NCBI GenBank assembly: GCA_011050525.1
Contig: DRFO01000034.1
Location: forward strand, 35,108-99,107
Origin: Halopseudomonas xinjiangensis
GTDB taxonomy: Bacteria > Pseudomonadota > Gammaproteobacteria > Pseudomonadales > Pseudomonadaceae
Direction of reading: 5' to 3'
DNA length: 64,000 nucleotides
Shown: in pieces, positions 52,746 through 61,167 of the stretch
Layout: the number at the start of each line of letters is the position of its first letter
Position numbering within the stretch: position 1 is the stretch's first letter
Notes under the pieces: model-generated
What the model was told of the DNA's origin: nothing
The model's input: the letters and a program-made list of their open reading frames with translations, nothing else
The model's database searches: none
Position numbers and translations under genes: made by a program

Positions 52746-53936
52746 ATGTTTGACCGTCTGTATGAAAAAGATGTCGCTATCACCGGTATCGGCCAATCCG
52801 AGGTTGGCCGCCCTTCGCAGCTGTCAGCCATGCGCCTGACCGCTGATGCCTGCCTTGAAGCCATTGCGGACGCCGGGCTGACCCGGGACGATATCGATGG
52901 CGTAGCTTGCTGGCCAGGCGATAACAACAACGGAGACAGTTTTTCCCCCGTCGGGCCCAATGCACTGAAGAACGCGCTTGGTTTGAACGTGAACTGGTTT
53001 GGCGGTGGCTATGAGGGGCCCGGCCCCCTGGCCGGAATCATCAACGGCGTAATGGCCATAGCCAGCGGCATGTGCCGCAATGTGCTGGTGTTCCGCACCA
53101 TCACCGAATCCTCCACCCGGCAACACAACAAGCAAGCCTCCGCCCTGACCAATAAAACCCAGGGGCGAGACAGCAGTTTTGCCTGGCAATGGTATACCCC
53201 TTTCAATGTGCTCTCGGCCGTAAACCTGATGGCCATGTATGCACAGCGGCACTTTCATGACTACGGCACGACCTCGGAACAGCTGGCTCAAATCGCACTC
53301 ACCTGTCGGCGCAATGCCCAGCTTAATCCCAAGGCTGTTTATCGAACGCCGATGAGCATGGACGATTATATGCAGTCGCGGATGATTTCCACGCCGCTAC
53401 GCATGTTCGATTGCGATGTGCATTGTGATGCTTCCACGGCAATCGTCCTGTCACGGCGTGATGTTGCCAAGGACGGGCGCAACCCGCCCATCCGGATCGA
53501 AGCCATGGGTGCAGCGCTAAACCAACCCTGGTCATGGGATCAGATTTCACTGACCGAAGGTGCAGCGTTCGATGTTGGCCGCATGATGTGGGCGCGCACC
53601 GACCTGAAACCCAAAGACGTGGGTTCCGCCCAGCTCTACGACGGCTTTTCCATATTGACCATGATCTGGCTGGAAGCTCTTGGCCTCTGCCCGGTAGGGG
53701 AAAGCGGACGCTTTGTCGAAGGTGGGCAGCGTATCGCGCTGGATGGCGAGTTGCCCCTGAACACCAATGGCGGCCAGCTGTCGGGCGGGCGAACCCATGG
53801 TCTGGGCTACGTGCATGAGGCCTGTTCACAGCTGTGGGGGCGCGCCGATAAGCGTCAGGTTGCCGATCACAATGTAGCGGTTACAGCCGCCGGGGGCGGC
53901 CCACTTGGCGGCAGCCTGTTGCTGGTGCGCGACTGA
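52746..53936 (+). CDS. SCP-x-type thiolase/aldolase-like protein (Ltp2-like)
   Basis: 396 residues. The thiolase-fold features of lipid-transfer/SCP-x proteins are seen (AITGIGQSEVGRP, AQLYDGFSILTMIWLEALG, AAGGGPLGGSLLLV), without the classical catalytic Cys-rich motif of biosynthetic thiolases. Steroid degraders use such an enzyme (Ltp2) with a DUF35 partner for a retro-aldol side-chain cleavage. ATG 52746 has AAGGA six bases upstream; the TTG at 52740 is not needed. It would be the counterpart of DitF of dit clusters. Convergent with the IclR gene. Confidence 0.8.
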   Translation: MFDRLYEKDVAITGIGQSEVGRPSQLSAMRLTADACLEAIADAGLTRDDIDGVACWPGDNNNGDSFSPVGPNALKNALGLNVNWFGGGYEGPGPLAGIINGVMAIASGMCRNVLVFRTITESSTRQHNKQASALTNKTQGRDSSFAWQWYTPFNVLSAVNLMAMYAQRHFHDYGTTSEQLAQIALTCRRNAQLNPKAVYRTPMSMDDYMQSRMISTPLRMFDCDVHCDASTAIVLSRRDVAKDGRNPPIRIEAMGAALNQPWSWDQISLTEGAAFDVGRMMWARTDLKPKDVGSAQLYDGFSILTMIWLEALGLCPVGESGRFVEGGQRIALDGELPLNTNGGQLSGGRTHGLGYVHEACSQLWGRADKRQVADHNVAVTAAGGGPLGGSLLLVRD

Positions 53937-53939
53937 CAG

Positions 53940-54731
53940 TCAGAACAAGACGCTTCTCAACTCATCACCCAGGTTGCGAAGCGACTTACCCAGCTCTGCT
54001 ATTCCCGCCTCATCACGCTGGCCACGGAACATGACGGCTGACACCGTGAAATCGATGGTATCGGATGGAGAATAAACCGGTGCTGCCACAGCCAGGATAC
54101 CAATCGAGAAATTGCCGTCGTCGATAGACCAGCCTTGCTTGGCCGCGTTACTCACCTGATCGCGATATTCATCGTAGGACAGCGCGCCACTCCAGCGGAT
54201 CTTGTCGAAGATCGCTCTGGATTGTGGTTGATCAAGGTCGAGTTGAGAGGCAAACAAACGTCCGCTGGCACCCATCAGGATTGGCAACCGCTGGCCCTCG
54301 CTCATATCGATACGCACGTCGGTGGGACAGGCAGCGGAGCTGACAATCACGATCCGATCGTTGCCCATGCGCCGCCACAAGGTAACCGTTACCTTCGAGC
54401 GCGCAGCGAAGCTCTCCAGCAGCGGCTTGGTCAACTGAACCTTCTGCCCCTGAGTCACGAACTGCTCAACCAGACGGGCGAGGCCCAACCCGGCGGAATA
54501 ACGCTTTGACATGGGACTGAAATCGACCATATCTTCTGCGACCAGGGTTCTGAGAATGTTGAAACAGGTACTTGGGTTGATATCCAGCTTCCTGGCAATA
54601 TCCACCGAGCGCTCTGGCGCAGCGGCCTGGCTGAGAAAGCGGAGAATGCGAACGGCATTGACTACCGGCTTGACGGTCACCAGGGACGACTTGGCGACGT
54701 TTTTGTCATTGATATTGACTTCAGCATCCAT
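53940..54731 (-). CDS. IclR-family transcriptional regulator (DitR-like)
   Basis: 263 residues. N-terminal winged helix (RILRFLSQAAAPERSVDIARKLDINPSTCFNILRTLVAEDMV) and the C-terminal IclR effector domain (WRRMGNDRIVIVSSAACPTDVRIDMSEGQRLPILMGASGRLFAS). IclR proteins in aromatic pathways are often activators bound to a pathway acid. An IclR activator (DitR) governs the known dit clusters. It faces away from the ferredoxin-to-MFS unit and converges on the thiolase gene. Confidence 0.85.
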   Translation of the reverse strand: MDAEVNINDKNVAKSSLVTVKPVVNAVRILRFLSQAAAPERSVDIARKLDINPSTCFNILRTLVAEDMVDFSPMSKRYSAGLGLARLVEQFVTQGQKVQLTKPLLESFAARSKVTVTLWRRMGNDRIVIVSSAACPTDVRIDMSEGQRLPILMGASGRLFASQLDLDQPQSRAIFDKIRWSGALSYDEYRDQVSNAAKQGWSIDDGNFSIGILAVAAPVYSPSDTIDFTVSAVMFRGQRDEAGIAELGKSLRNLGDELRSVLF

Positions 54732-54838
54732 TTTTACAGCTCCCCTTTGGCGCAGGGATCACAGGATCCCAAACTTTCGCCCTGATAATGGCTTGCGGAT
54801 CATTCTATATCAAGAATTGTATTTTTAAATCAAATTTT
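54732..54838. other. AT-rich spacer between IclR and MFS genes
   Basis: This 107-base spacer is markedly AT-rich over 54800-54838 (long A and T runs). It should hold the IclR promoter on the minus strand. I see no clear ACA-N13-TGT site, palindrome or hairpin in it. Confidence 0.5.
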
Positions 54839-56431
54839 TTACTGCCATTCAGGATTGGCATTTGGCTGGTGGATGTAGCGTCTGGTAGTCGCATCCGACT
54901 CGATCAAATACCGCTGCAGCTCCTTCTCCATAGCCTGGTCGGCCTGGGTAACTCTATCTCGTTGTCGCAAATATCCCAACCAGGACTCTACTATAAAGCG
55001 TTCCACAAAGCGGTCCGGATCAGCCAGATCACGGTACAGCCGCCAATTGCGCGCCCCGTTTCGACGCCGGGATTTGCCCACGGCATAGGCGCACTTGATG
55101 AATTCGCGCTGGACCCCGGCTGGCGCTCGATAACTGATTTCGACGGAAACCGGACCATCGGAGTGATTGATCTCGGCCGCCACCACCAGCTTGTCCGTCT
55201 GCGACACGGTTCGGTAATCGGCCTCGCTACCCAGCACGAAAACCCCGTCGCGCGTGAACCATAGCCCCAGAACGATACTCGCAGCGGACAGCAGCAGGCT
55301 GTTGGTCGTGCCCATATAATCCGCGACCAAGCCCCACACCGCCCCACCAACCGCCATCGCTCCCATATACATGAGCAGATACACCGAGGCAACACGCGCT
55401 CTCACCCAGTCCGCCGCGCAGGTTTGCACAATGGTAGCGACTGTAGCGTTCACCGCCATCCAGGCAATCCCGGCGATGACCAAAAGCAGCCAGACCAGCC
55501 ACACTATTTCGGTCAGCGACACCGCGGCCGTGACCACAGCGAAGACAATGGCGCCTGCTACTACCAATTTACGCAGCGCAAAAAGGCGGTACAAACGGGT
55601 CAGATTGACCGCTGCAATAACGGCTCCCGCTCCGAGTGCGCCCATCAACAGGCCATACCCGTCAGCTTCCATCTGGAGCTGATCCTTGGCGATCAACGGC
55701 AATAACGCCCAGAGCGCACTGGCGCAGCTGGTAAAAATGAAGACCTGCTTCAGCGAGCTGATCAACGACACCGAATGACGAATGTAGCGCAGACCACTGC
55801 GCATCCCCCCCAAGAAAGTCTCAGGGGGCAATACGTCAATGACCCGTGAAGAACGCCAGCCAAGCAGAAACAGGATCACGCCCATGAAGCAACAGGCGAT
55901 CAATAGAAACATCGACGCCTGGCCGGCCACGGCGATCAGCAGGCCAGCTATGGCAGGGCCCAACGCCCGAGCGACATTTGTCGAGATGGCATTGAGCGCG
56001 ACCGCCGCCGGCACAATGTCACGCGGAATCAGCGTCAGGGTCACGGCCATCCATGCCGACATGCTGAGCGCACTTCCAGTGCCCAGCAAGAACGTCAGTG
56101 ACAACAGCAGCCAGGCGTTCAAACCGCCGGTGGAGGCCAGCACAAACAGGATAGTGGCGGCGGTCAGCATCACCGACTGAGTGAAGAGCAGCCAGTATTT
56201 GCGATTCACCAGATCGGCGATCACCCCACCGGGCAGACCAAACAGAAACACGGGTAGCGTCATGGCGGTCTGCACCAGCGACACCATCCAGGCAGACTCG
56301 GTCAGTCCGGCCATGATCCAGGCAGCACCTACCGTCTGCATCCAGATGGCCAGGTTGATGACGGCGCCAGCGCTCCAAAACATGCGAAACTGACGGTGCT
56401 TCAACGGATACCAGGTGGCCCCTTGATTCAT
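54839..56431 (-). CDS. MFS transporter with C-terminal extension (DitE-like)
   Basis: 530 residues. The first 400 residues have 11-12 hydrophobic segments and the MFS signature in GLPGGVIADLVNRKYWLL. The remaining 130 residues are hydrophilic (SEADYRTVSQTDKLVVAAEINHSDGPVSVEISYRAP...), which is the form of the EntS-like MFS_3 family. A permease (DitE) is part of the dit cluster. It is the last gene of the unit that starts at the ferredoxin. Import or export of the terpenoid acid is possible; direction unknown. Confidence 0.8.
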   Translation of the reverse strand: MNQGATWYPLKHRQFRMFWSAGAVINLAIWMQTVGAAWIMAGLTESAWMVSLVQTAMTLPVFLFGLPGGVIADLVNRKYWLLFTQSVMLTAATILFVLASTGGLNAWLLLSLTFLLGTGSALSMSAWMAVTLTLIPRDIVPAAVALNAISTNVARALGPAIAGLLIAVAGQASMFLLIACCFMGVILFLLGWRSSRVIDVLPPETFLGGMRSGLRYIRHSVSLISSLKQVFIFTSCASALWALLPLIAKDQLQMEADGYGLLMGALGAGAVIAAVNLTRLYRLFALRKLVVAGAIVFAVVTAAVSLTEIVWLVWLLLVIAGIAWMAVNATVATIVQTCAADWVRARVASVYLLMYMGAMAVGGAVWGLVADYMGTTNSLLLSAASIVLGLWFTRDGVFVLGSEADYRTVSQTDKLVVAAEINHSDGPVSVEISYRAPAGVQREFIKCAYAVGKSRRRNGARNWRLYRDLADPDRFVERFIVESWLGYLRQRDRVTQADQAMEKELQRYLIESDATTRRYIHQPNANPEWQ

Positions 56432-56464
56432 GGCTGCCTCTTGTCAGGGGACGGGGGCGCAAAG

Positions 56465-57349
56465 CTAAGCAGCAGGATAACCCAGCCGCCCCGATTGTCG
56501 TGCGGTGGCAAGGAGGCGCTGTGGGCCCACTTCATTTCGCAGCGTACCGACGCCTTCGATGTGTGCTTCCAGTATGTCGCCAGGCTGAAGAAAACGTCCG
56601 GTCTCCAGCCCCACCCCATGGGTCGATCCGGTGAACACCAGGTCCCCCGGTCGCAGGGTTATGCGTGCATCGAGATAATTCAGCAGTTCATCGACCGCGA
56701 AGATCATTTGCCGGGTATTGTCCTGCTGGCGAACCTCGCCGTTGATGGTCATGCGCATATCCAGCTGCGGCTGACCACCGCCGCCCAGCTGATCAAGCGT
56801 GGCAATCCAGGGCCCGACCGGTGTCGTGCCATCCATGCCTTTCTGGGTGAACAGATCCAGCCGCCCCAGCGCACGGCCCGCGTCCCGCGCGCTGATGTCG
56901 TTGCCGACGGTATAACCCATCAAGCAGGACGACGCAGCAACGGCGTCGCCAAGCGGCTTGCCGATCACCGCCACCAGCTCGATCTCATAGTCCAGCTCAC
57001 CTGTCATTGCTGGATAGGAAATCACCCCGAGCGGATCAACGATTGCAGAGTCCGGTTTGATATAAGCGAGAGGATGAGGAGGCGCAGCACTGCCCAGCCG
57101 AGTCAGGTGCGACAGATAATTGAGCCCGACCCCGAATATACGGGCGCCGGGCTCAACGGGCGCTACGAGGCGAAACGCATCCGGCTCGAGCGTTCTGGCA
57201 GACAGATCGAGCGCCGATATACTGCCGGTGCTGACCTGGCCGGCCCAATGGGAGAACGGGGCATTAATGCGCTGGCCGGTGTCGGTATCAGGATGCAACA
57301 GAACCCAGAACCGCGCTCCCGCCGCATCTTCTACCCGAGCCAGGCGCAT
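56465..57349 (-). CDS. Fumarylacetoacetate hydrolase family protein (copy 3)
   Basis: 294 residues, paralogous to copy 1 (both start K/RLAR and share FGVGLNYL-like and ELDYEIELVAVIGKPL stretches). Metal-ligand and catalytic motifs are present (ExE in YEIELVAV, YTVGNDISARDAGRA, LVFTGSTHGVG). Two bases downstream of the extradiol dioxygenase, so it most likely works on the ring-fission product, for example as hydrolase or isomerase/decarboxylase. The DitD/H-type enzymes in dit clusters are of this kind. Confidence 0.83.
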   Translation of the reverse strand: MRLARVEDAAGARFWVLLHPDTDTGQRINAPFSHWAGQVSTGSISALDLSARTLEPDAFRLVAPVEPGARIFGVGLNYLSHLTRLGSAAPPHPLAYIKPDSAIVDPLGVISYPAMTGELDYEIELVAVIGKPLGDAVAASSCLMGYTVGNDISARDAGRALGRLDLFTQKGMDGTTPVGPWIATLDQLGGGGQPQLDMRMTINGEVRQQDNTRQMIFAVDELLNYLDARITLRPGDLVFTGSTHGVGLETGRFLQPGDILEAHIEGVGTLRNEVGPQRLLATARQSGRLGYPAA

Positions 57350-57351
57350 TT

Positions 57352-58293
57352 CTAGCCCTTCTTGACGGTGAATTCCGGATCGCCAACCTCTTCCGGGGTT
57401 TTCACGCTAGGCCCCAGAATCGGGCCCACCAGCTCGTGGCCCCACACACTCATCTTCTCCGGATTCAGCTCGAACCCATCGTCATGCCATGGTTCGCTTT
57501 CAGCAATGCACTCAAAGGCGAAGCCTGACGGATTGAAGTGATAGAACGAAACATGCGGATCCTGGGAATGCTGACCCAGCGTCATCATCATCTGCAGTTC
57601 GCGCTTCTTCACGATGTCGTAGGTCTCGCCCACATCGCGCAGACTGCCGACAAACATGCCGATGTGTTGAATTCCCATACGGCCCGGAGCGTGTCCGTAG
57701 GCTATATCATGGCTGGTGGATGTATTCAGCTTGGAGCGGAAAAAGCCGGTCTTGCCCTTGCCCGCGCCCGAACCATACCAGTGAAAGCCCATGATATTGA
57801 TAAGGAAATGTTCCAGTTCCGGCGGAAACTCGGGGGTCATCAGCACAACATGGCCAAGGCCTCTCTTGTCAGCCAGATAGCCGCCATGGCGACGCCCAGG
57901 CACAAAGGAGTCGGGAAGCCATTTCTGCCCGTAGAACAGCTCATGCCGAAAGCCGACCGGATCAAAGAAGCGGATCAGCTCCTTGACGCCGCGCTTCTCG
58001 CACAGCTCCGCGTCGCCGACGGTAAACTCCACGCCAGCATCGGTAAACGTCTGGCAGGCTGCCTTGAATTCCATCCGCCCTTTGGTTTCCCAACCGATGT
58101 AGGCCAGCCGGTCAACCTTGCCAGGGTGGAAAGCAAAACGGTGGCGGCGATCATCGATACGGAAATACAGCGAGTCCGGATCGCTTTCCGGATTCTTGCC
58201 TATCGCAAAACCCATTACCGACGGGCCATAGTCGCGCCAGGCCTCAAGGTCAGTGGCTTCAAAGCCCATGTAACCCAGTCCAATAATATCCAT
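57352..58293 (-). CDS. ditC: Extradiol ring-cleavage dioxygenase (DitC-like, VOC family)
   Basis: 313 residues with two vicinal-oxygen-chelate domains. The iron ligands fall at H148 (LGHVVLM), H210 (IQHIGMFVG) and E261 (FAFECIAE), the same positions and spacing as in BphC-type catechol extradiol dioxygenases. It cleaves a catechol next to its hydroxyls with O2. In the dit pathway DitC opens the aromatic ring of 7-oxo-11,12-dihydroxydehydroabietate. The next genes (FAH, MFS) and the preceding SDR and ferredoxin fit that pathway. Confidence 0.82.
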   Translation of the reverse strand: MDIIGLGYMGFEATDLEAWRDYGPSVMGFAIGKNPESDPDSLYFRIDDRRHRFAFHPGKVDRLAYIGWETKGRMEFKAACQTFTDAGVEFTVGDAELCEKRGVKELIRFFDPVGFRHELFYGQKWLPDSFVPGRRHGGYLADKRGLGHVVLMTPEFPPELEHFLINIMGFHWYGSGAGKGKTGFFRSKLNTSTSHDIAYGHAPGRMGIQHIGMFVGSLRDVGETYDIVKKRELQMMMTLGQHSQDPHVSFYHFNPSGFAFECIAESEPWHDDGFELNPEKMSVWGHELVGPILGPSVKTPEEVGDPEFTVKKG

Positions 58294-58330
58294 CTGCTTC
58301 TCCTCGTTCTATCAGATGCCGGTGGATGGC

Positions 58331-59089
58331 TTATATAGCCAGCAATCCACCATCAATGACGATATCCGATCCGGTGATGAAGGACGCCTCATCGGATGCC
58401 AGGTAAACGGCCAGCGAGACAACCTCTTCGGGCTGTCCGGGTCTGTCCATCAGCACGCCGTCGAGCAACGCGGCACGCGCTACCGGGTTCTCCATGAACG
58501 CGGCGGTACCCGGCGTGGCGACAAAACCAGGGCTGATACTGATCGCCCGAATTCCCGCAGGCGCGCCTTCCACGGCGAGTTGGCGGGTAAAGGAAACCAC
58601 GGCACCTTTGGCAGCCGAATGCGCCGAGATACCGGCTACCTTGGAGCCACCCCAGGCGGCGGTGGACGACACATTCAGAATCACCCCCTTGCGTTCAGCC
58701 AGATGATTCCAGGCATATTTGGTGGTGTAGAAGATCAGATCCACTTCGTTGCGAATAGTGAAATGCCAGTCTTCGATGGACATATCCTGTACCGGCGCAA
58801 AGCGCGCGGCAGATGCGTTGTTATACAGAACGTCAATCCGGCCATGTTCTGCCACGGCAGACTCGACCCAGGCCTTGGCCTGCTCATGGTCGCCAAGATC
58901 GACCGGCGCGTACCCGTAGAGGGTGAACCCTTCCTGGGACAGCAGTTCAGCTGTCACCTTGTTTTCAGCTTCGTTGGTATCACAGCCAACCACGATCGCA
59001 CCTTCGCGGGCAAACCGCAGCGCTGCAACCCTGCCTTGCCCACCGCCCGTTCCGGTGATGAGCGCAACCTTGCCTTCCAGACGTCCCAT
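58331..59089 (-). CDS. SDR-family oxidoreductase lacking the usual catalytic Tyr
   Basis: 252 residues. Cofactor motif TGTGGGQGRVAALRFA, then NVSSTAAWGG with the catalytic Ser. The Y-x3-K motif is replaced by ISAHSAAKGA: a His stands where the Tyr should be and the Lys is kept. The C-terminus (SFITGSDIVIDGGLLAI) is standard. In the dit layout this place fits DitB, the presumed dihydrodiol dehydrogenase; the missing Tyr may change the mechanism. It lies 37 bases upstream of the extradiol dioxygenase. Confidence 0.8.
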   Translation of the reverse strand: MGRLEGKVALITGTGGGQGRVAALRFAREGAIVVGCDTNEAENKVTAELLSQEGFTLYGYAPVDLGDHEQAKAWVESAVAEHGRIDVLYNNASAARFAPVQDMSIEDWHFTIRNEVDLIFYTTKYAWNHLAERKGVILNVSSTAAWGGSKVAGISAHSAAKGAVVSFTRQLAVEGAPAGIRAISISPGFVATPGTAAFMENPVARAALLDGVLMDRPGQPEEVVSLAVYLASDEASFITGSDIVIDGGLLAI

Positions 59090-59140
59090 AGCGATCTACC
59101 TCGTCAATAACATTTAACTATCTGCTGGCGAGTGCGATGC

Positions 59141-59362
59141 TCAGGCTTCGATTTCTTCCAGCCAGATGGCCTCGGCAGGGCAGGCTTCGGCGCCTTCGCG
59201 CGCGGCCTCTTCCAATTCGGGTGTTACCTTGTCGTCCTCAAAATAGACCAGCCCATCGGCATCAAGCTTGTAAACCTCTGGACAGATCGAAGCGCATAAG
59301 CCATAACCACAGCAGCGACCGCGATCAGCAACGGCACGGAAAAAAACCTTATCTGAACTCAT
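59141..59362 (-). CDS. ditA3: [3Fe-4S]-type ferredoxin (DitA3-like)
   Basis: 73 residues. The cluster motif is C17-x2-Y20-x2-C23-x3-C27-P with a remote C61-P62, so the second Cys of a [4Fe-4S] motif is a Tyr. This is the single-cluster form used with bacterial P450s, with an extra Cys at 27 where many relatives have Ala. DitA3 of the diterpenoid dioxygenase is known for being a 4Fe/3Fe-4S protein instead of a Rieske ferredoxin. ATG 59362 has GAGGAT seven bases upstream; the longer frame to 59485 has no site and lies in AT-rich DNA. Confidence 0.83.
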   Translation of the reverse strand: MSSDKVFFRAVADRGRCCGYGLCASICPEVYKLDADGLVYFEDDKVTPELEEAAREGAEACPAEAIWLEEIEA

Positions 59363-59405
59363 ACTCTTATCCTCTTTGTCAGGCTCAGCTATAAGACGAT
59401 AATGA

Positions 59406-59424
59406 ACAAAAAATTCATTTTTGT
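59406..59424 (-). promoter_or_regulatory. ACA-N13-TGT inverted repeat upstream of ferredoxin unit
   Basis: ACAAAAAATTCATTTTTGT: 7-base arms (ACAAAAA and TTTTTGT) around a 5-base core, 44 bases upstream of the ferredoxin ATG. The best-formed of the sites with 59570. Confidence 0.6.
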
Positions 59425-59569
59425 AAATTTTTAGTTGATGGACCGCCATTTTTTTCCCTTTTATCAGGGAGCAGCATCGCAACACCTGAGCCCACTCAAA
59501 GAATAAATTCTTTAAAATCAGCTAGTAAACTGACACAAGACCTCCGTTATGGCAGCATTCCACATAAAT

Positions 59570-59588
59570 ACATAAAATACGTTTATGT
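59570..59588. promoter_or_regulatory. ACA-N13-TGT inverted repeat between ferredoxin and lipoprotein genes
   Basis: ACATAAAATACGTTTATGT: 7-base arms (ACATAAA and TTTATGT) around a 5-base core, the same architecture as 59406-59424. It is 16 bases beyond the lipoprotein stop and 208 bases upstream of the ferredoxin ATG. Confidence 0.55.
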
Positions 59589-59603
59589 TCAACTTACCTC
59601 ACA

Positions 59604-61064
59604 TCAAGGCAGAATCTGCACCTGGGCTGCTGCATTGATGAGGGCTTGCCCATCCACAGGACGAATATGGCCGCGTTCCACCGCCGCCTCGGTAGCCGCA
59701 GTCCACGCCGTTACGAAAGCCTGCTGCGTCGGGTACAAGGTGTCGAGCTCACCCGCGCTGAGCGGCTCGGTAGTTCCGAATAGCAGACAAAAGCCTTCTC
59801 CCCCGGTGTTACCCGTGCCACTCAATGCCGCCAGCGGCACGTCGACAAAGGGCGTGCGGATGCCACCCAGCGCATTGCCCTGCGCATCTCGCGCGTAGCC
59901 AGGGCTGTAGGGCGTGAAGTCGGTAGCCTGCAAGGTTTCTGCCGAGGCCGGTGGCGTACCGGTTTTGATCCATTCATTGAGTGCATGCACCGCGGCGCTC
60001 AGCACAAAACTCATCGGACCGGCATTGATTGGTTTGTCGCAGTTGATGAACCCGAACACCGTGCTCGGCGGATCGAGCAGTGCTTCCAGCGCAAGTACCG
60101 CGCCCTCTCCATCGCCTGTGTCAATCAATCCAATGCCGCCACCGTACACGTCAAAGTGCGCCGTTCCGGCGACTTCCCAGAGCCGGTACGTGGAGGTATC
60201 GGCCTGGCGCGTCGCCTCGTTGACATCGGTTTCCGACTGAAACATCAGGACCGGTACGCCGAGGTCCGAGCGAATTTCCGTCGAACCGGAGACGTCATCG
60301 GCCATGGCCAGCGGCGCGGCATTGGCCAGGCGGCTTTGCAGCAGGTAGCCATCATAGACAGTAACCAGCGGGTGGACGGCATTGGCATAGGAGACCAGCC
60401 GGTAGGCGGATTGCGACTCCCCTGCCGCCAGCACCCGCCGGGGTTGCAGCCCATTCAGCAGAACATCAGCATGATCCCGCACAGCCTGCCCAGCTTGCGA
60501 AAAGATATCGTAGGAATAGTTGTCTCCGGGGTGCAGCAGACTGGCATATCGCTCGGAATCCATCGTTTTGGTGCTGGCCACCCCCGCCGCCTGCGCGGAC
60601 AGGCTGATCAGTGCATAGCCTTCGCGGATCAACTCGTTGTGCGTATAGGTCCAGACCGGGCTGGAATCGCTTCCGCTGGTCACGTTCATCCATTCGACGA
60701 TAACAGTGCCATTGAACGCTTCGGCATCCAGTGGCTGGTAGACAACCGCCCGCGTGACATAAGCCGCGCTGTCATTCTTTTCGACGTCCCACTGCCCATC
60801 CGTACCGAGCGACTGCCCGCCCTTTGGCAGGTAAGAAACAGCAGTCCCAGAGAGGATGAATTCCTTTTCACTATAGCCGACGCTGTCCATGGTAAACTGC
60901 AGGTCTGCGGCCAGGGCCGCCTCCCCCGCACCGCCGGTAGCCGCTTCGATACGCGGCACTTCCGCGCGAAGATCGTCTTCCTTGCTGTCATCGTTGTCAT
61001 CACTATTGCAGCCACCCAAAGCCAGGGTGGCTGCGAGCAGACCTGCGCCGAGTGCTTTATGCAT
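59604..61064 (-). CDS. Lipoprotein with alpha/beta-hydrolase-like domain
   Basis: 486 residues. A lipoprotein signal ends in lipobox LGGC with Cys 19 and Asn-Ser after it, so outer-membrane sorting is expected. ATG 61064 follows AGGAGA, which removes the overlap with the ALDH gene seen in the longer frame. The nucleophile motif AAGESQSAYRLV (GESQS) sits near residue 215 and FDVYGGGIGLIDTGDGEG and CDKPINAGPM further on; the family is the alpha/beta-hydrolase-domain group found near terpenoid genes. It may hydrolyse an ester or lactone at the cell surface. Confidence 0.72.
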   Translation of the reverse strand: MHKALGAGLLAATLALGGCNSDDNDDSKEDDLRAEVPRIEAATGGAGEAALAADLQFTMDSVGYSEKEFILSGTAVSYLPKGGQSLGTDGQWDVEKNDSAAYVTRAVVYQPLDAEAFNGTVIVEWMNVTSGSDSSPVWTYTHNELIREGYALISLSAQAAGVASTKTMDSERYASLLHPGDNYSYDIFSQAGQAVRDHADVLLNGLQPRRVLAAGESQSAYRLVSYANAVHPLVTVYDGYLLQSRLANAAPLAMADDVSGSTEIRSDLGVPVLMFQSETDVNEATRQADTSTYRLWEVAGTAHFDVYGGGIGLIDTGDGEGAVLALEALLDPPSTVFGFINCDKPINAGPMSFVLSAAVHALNEWIKTGTPPASAETLQATDFTPYSPGYARDAQGNALGGIRTPFVDVPLAALSGTGNTGGEGFCLLFGTTEPLSAGELDTLYPTQQAFVTAWTAATEAAVERGHIRPVDGQALINAAAQVQILP

Positions 61065-61167
61065 GGTGTCTCCTACGAACTTTGTTGTAATTGTTGTTTG
61101 TATGTACACAGCCTGCCCTGACTCGGTCGGTCGCTCGATGCTCGCCGCGCCATGGCTCGTCGAGTGT

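Noticed and set aside
56396..57355. 319-residue plus-strand open frame
   Set aside because: Antisense to the FAH gene with clear catalytic motifs.
59363..59485. N-terminally longer ferredoxin (114 residues)
   Set aside because: The extension covers AT-rich spacer with the inverted repeat; the internal ATG at 59362 has a good ribosome site.
59985..61121. 378-residue plus-strand open frame
   Set aside because: Antisense to the lipoprotein hydrolase gene; no recognisable domain and no ribosome site.
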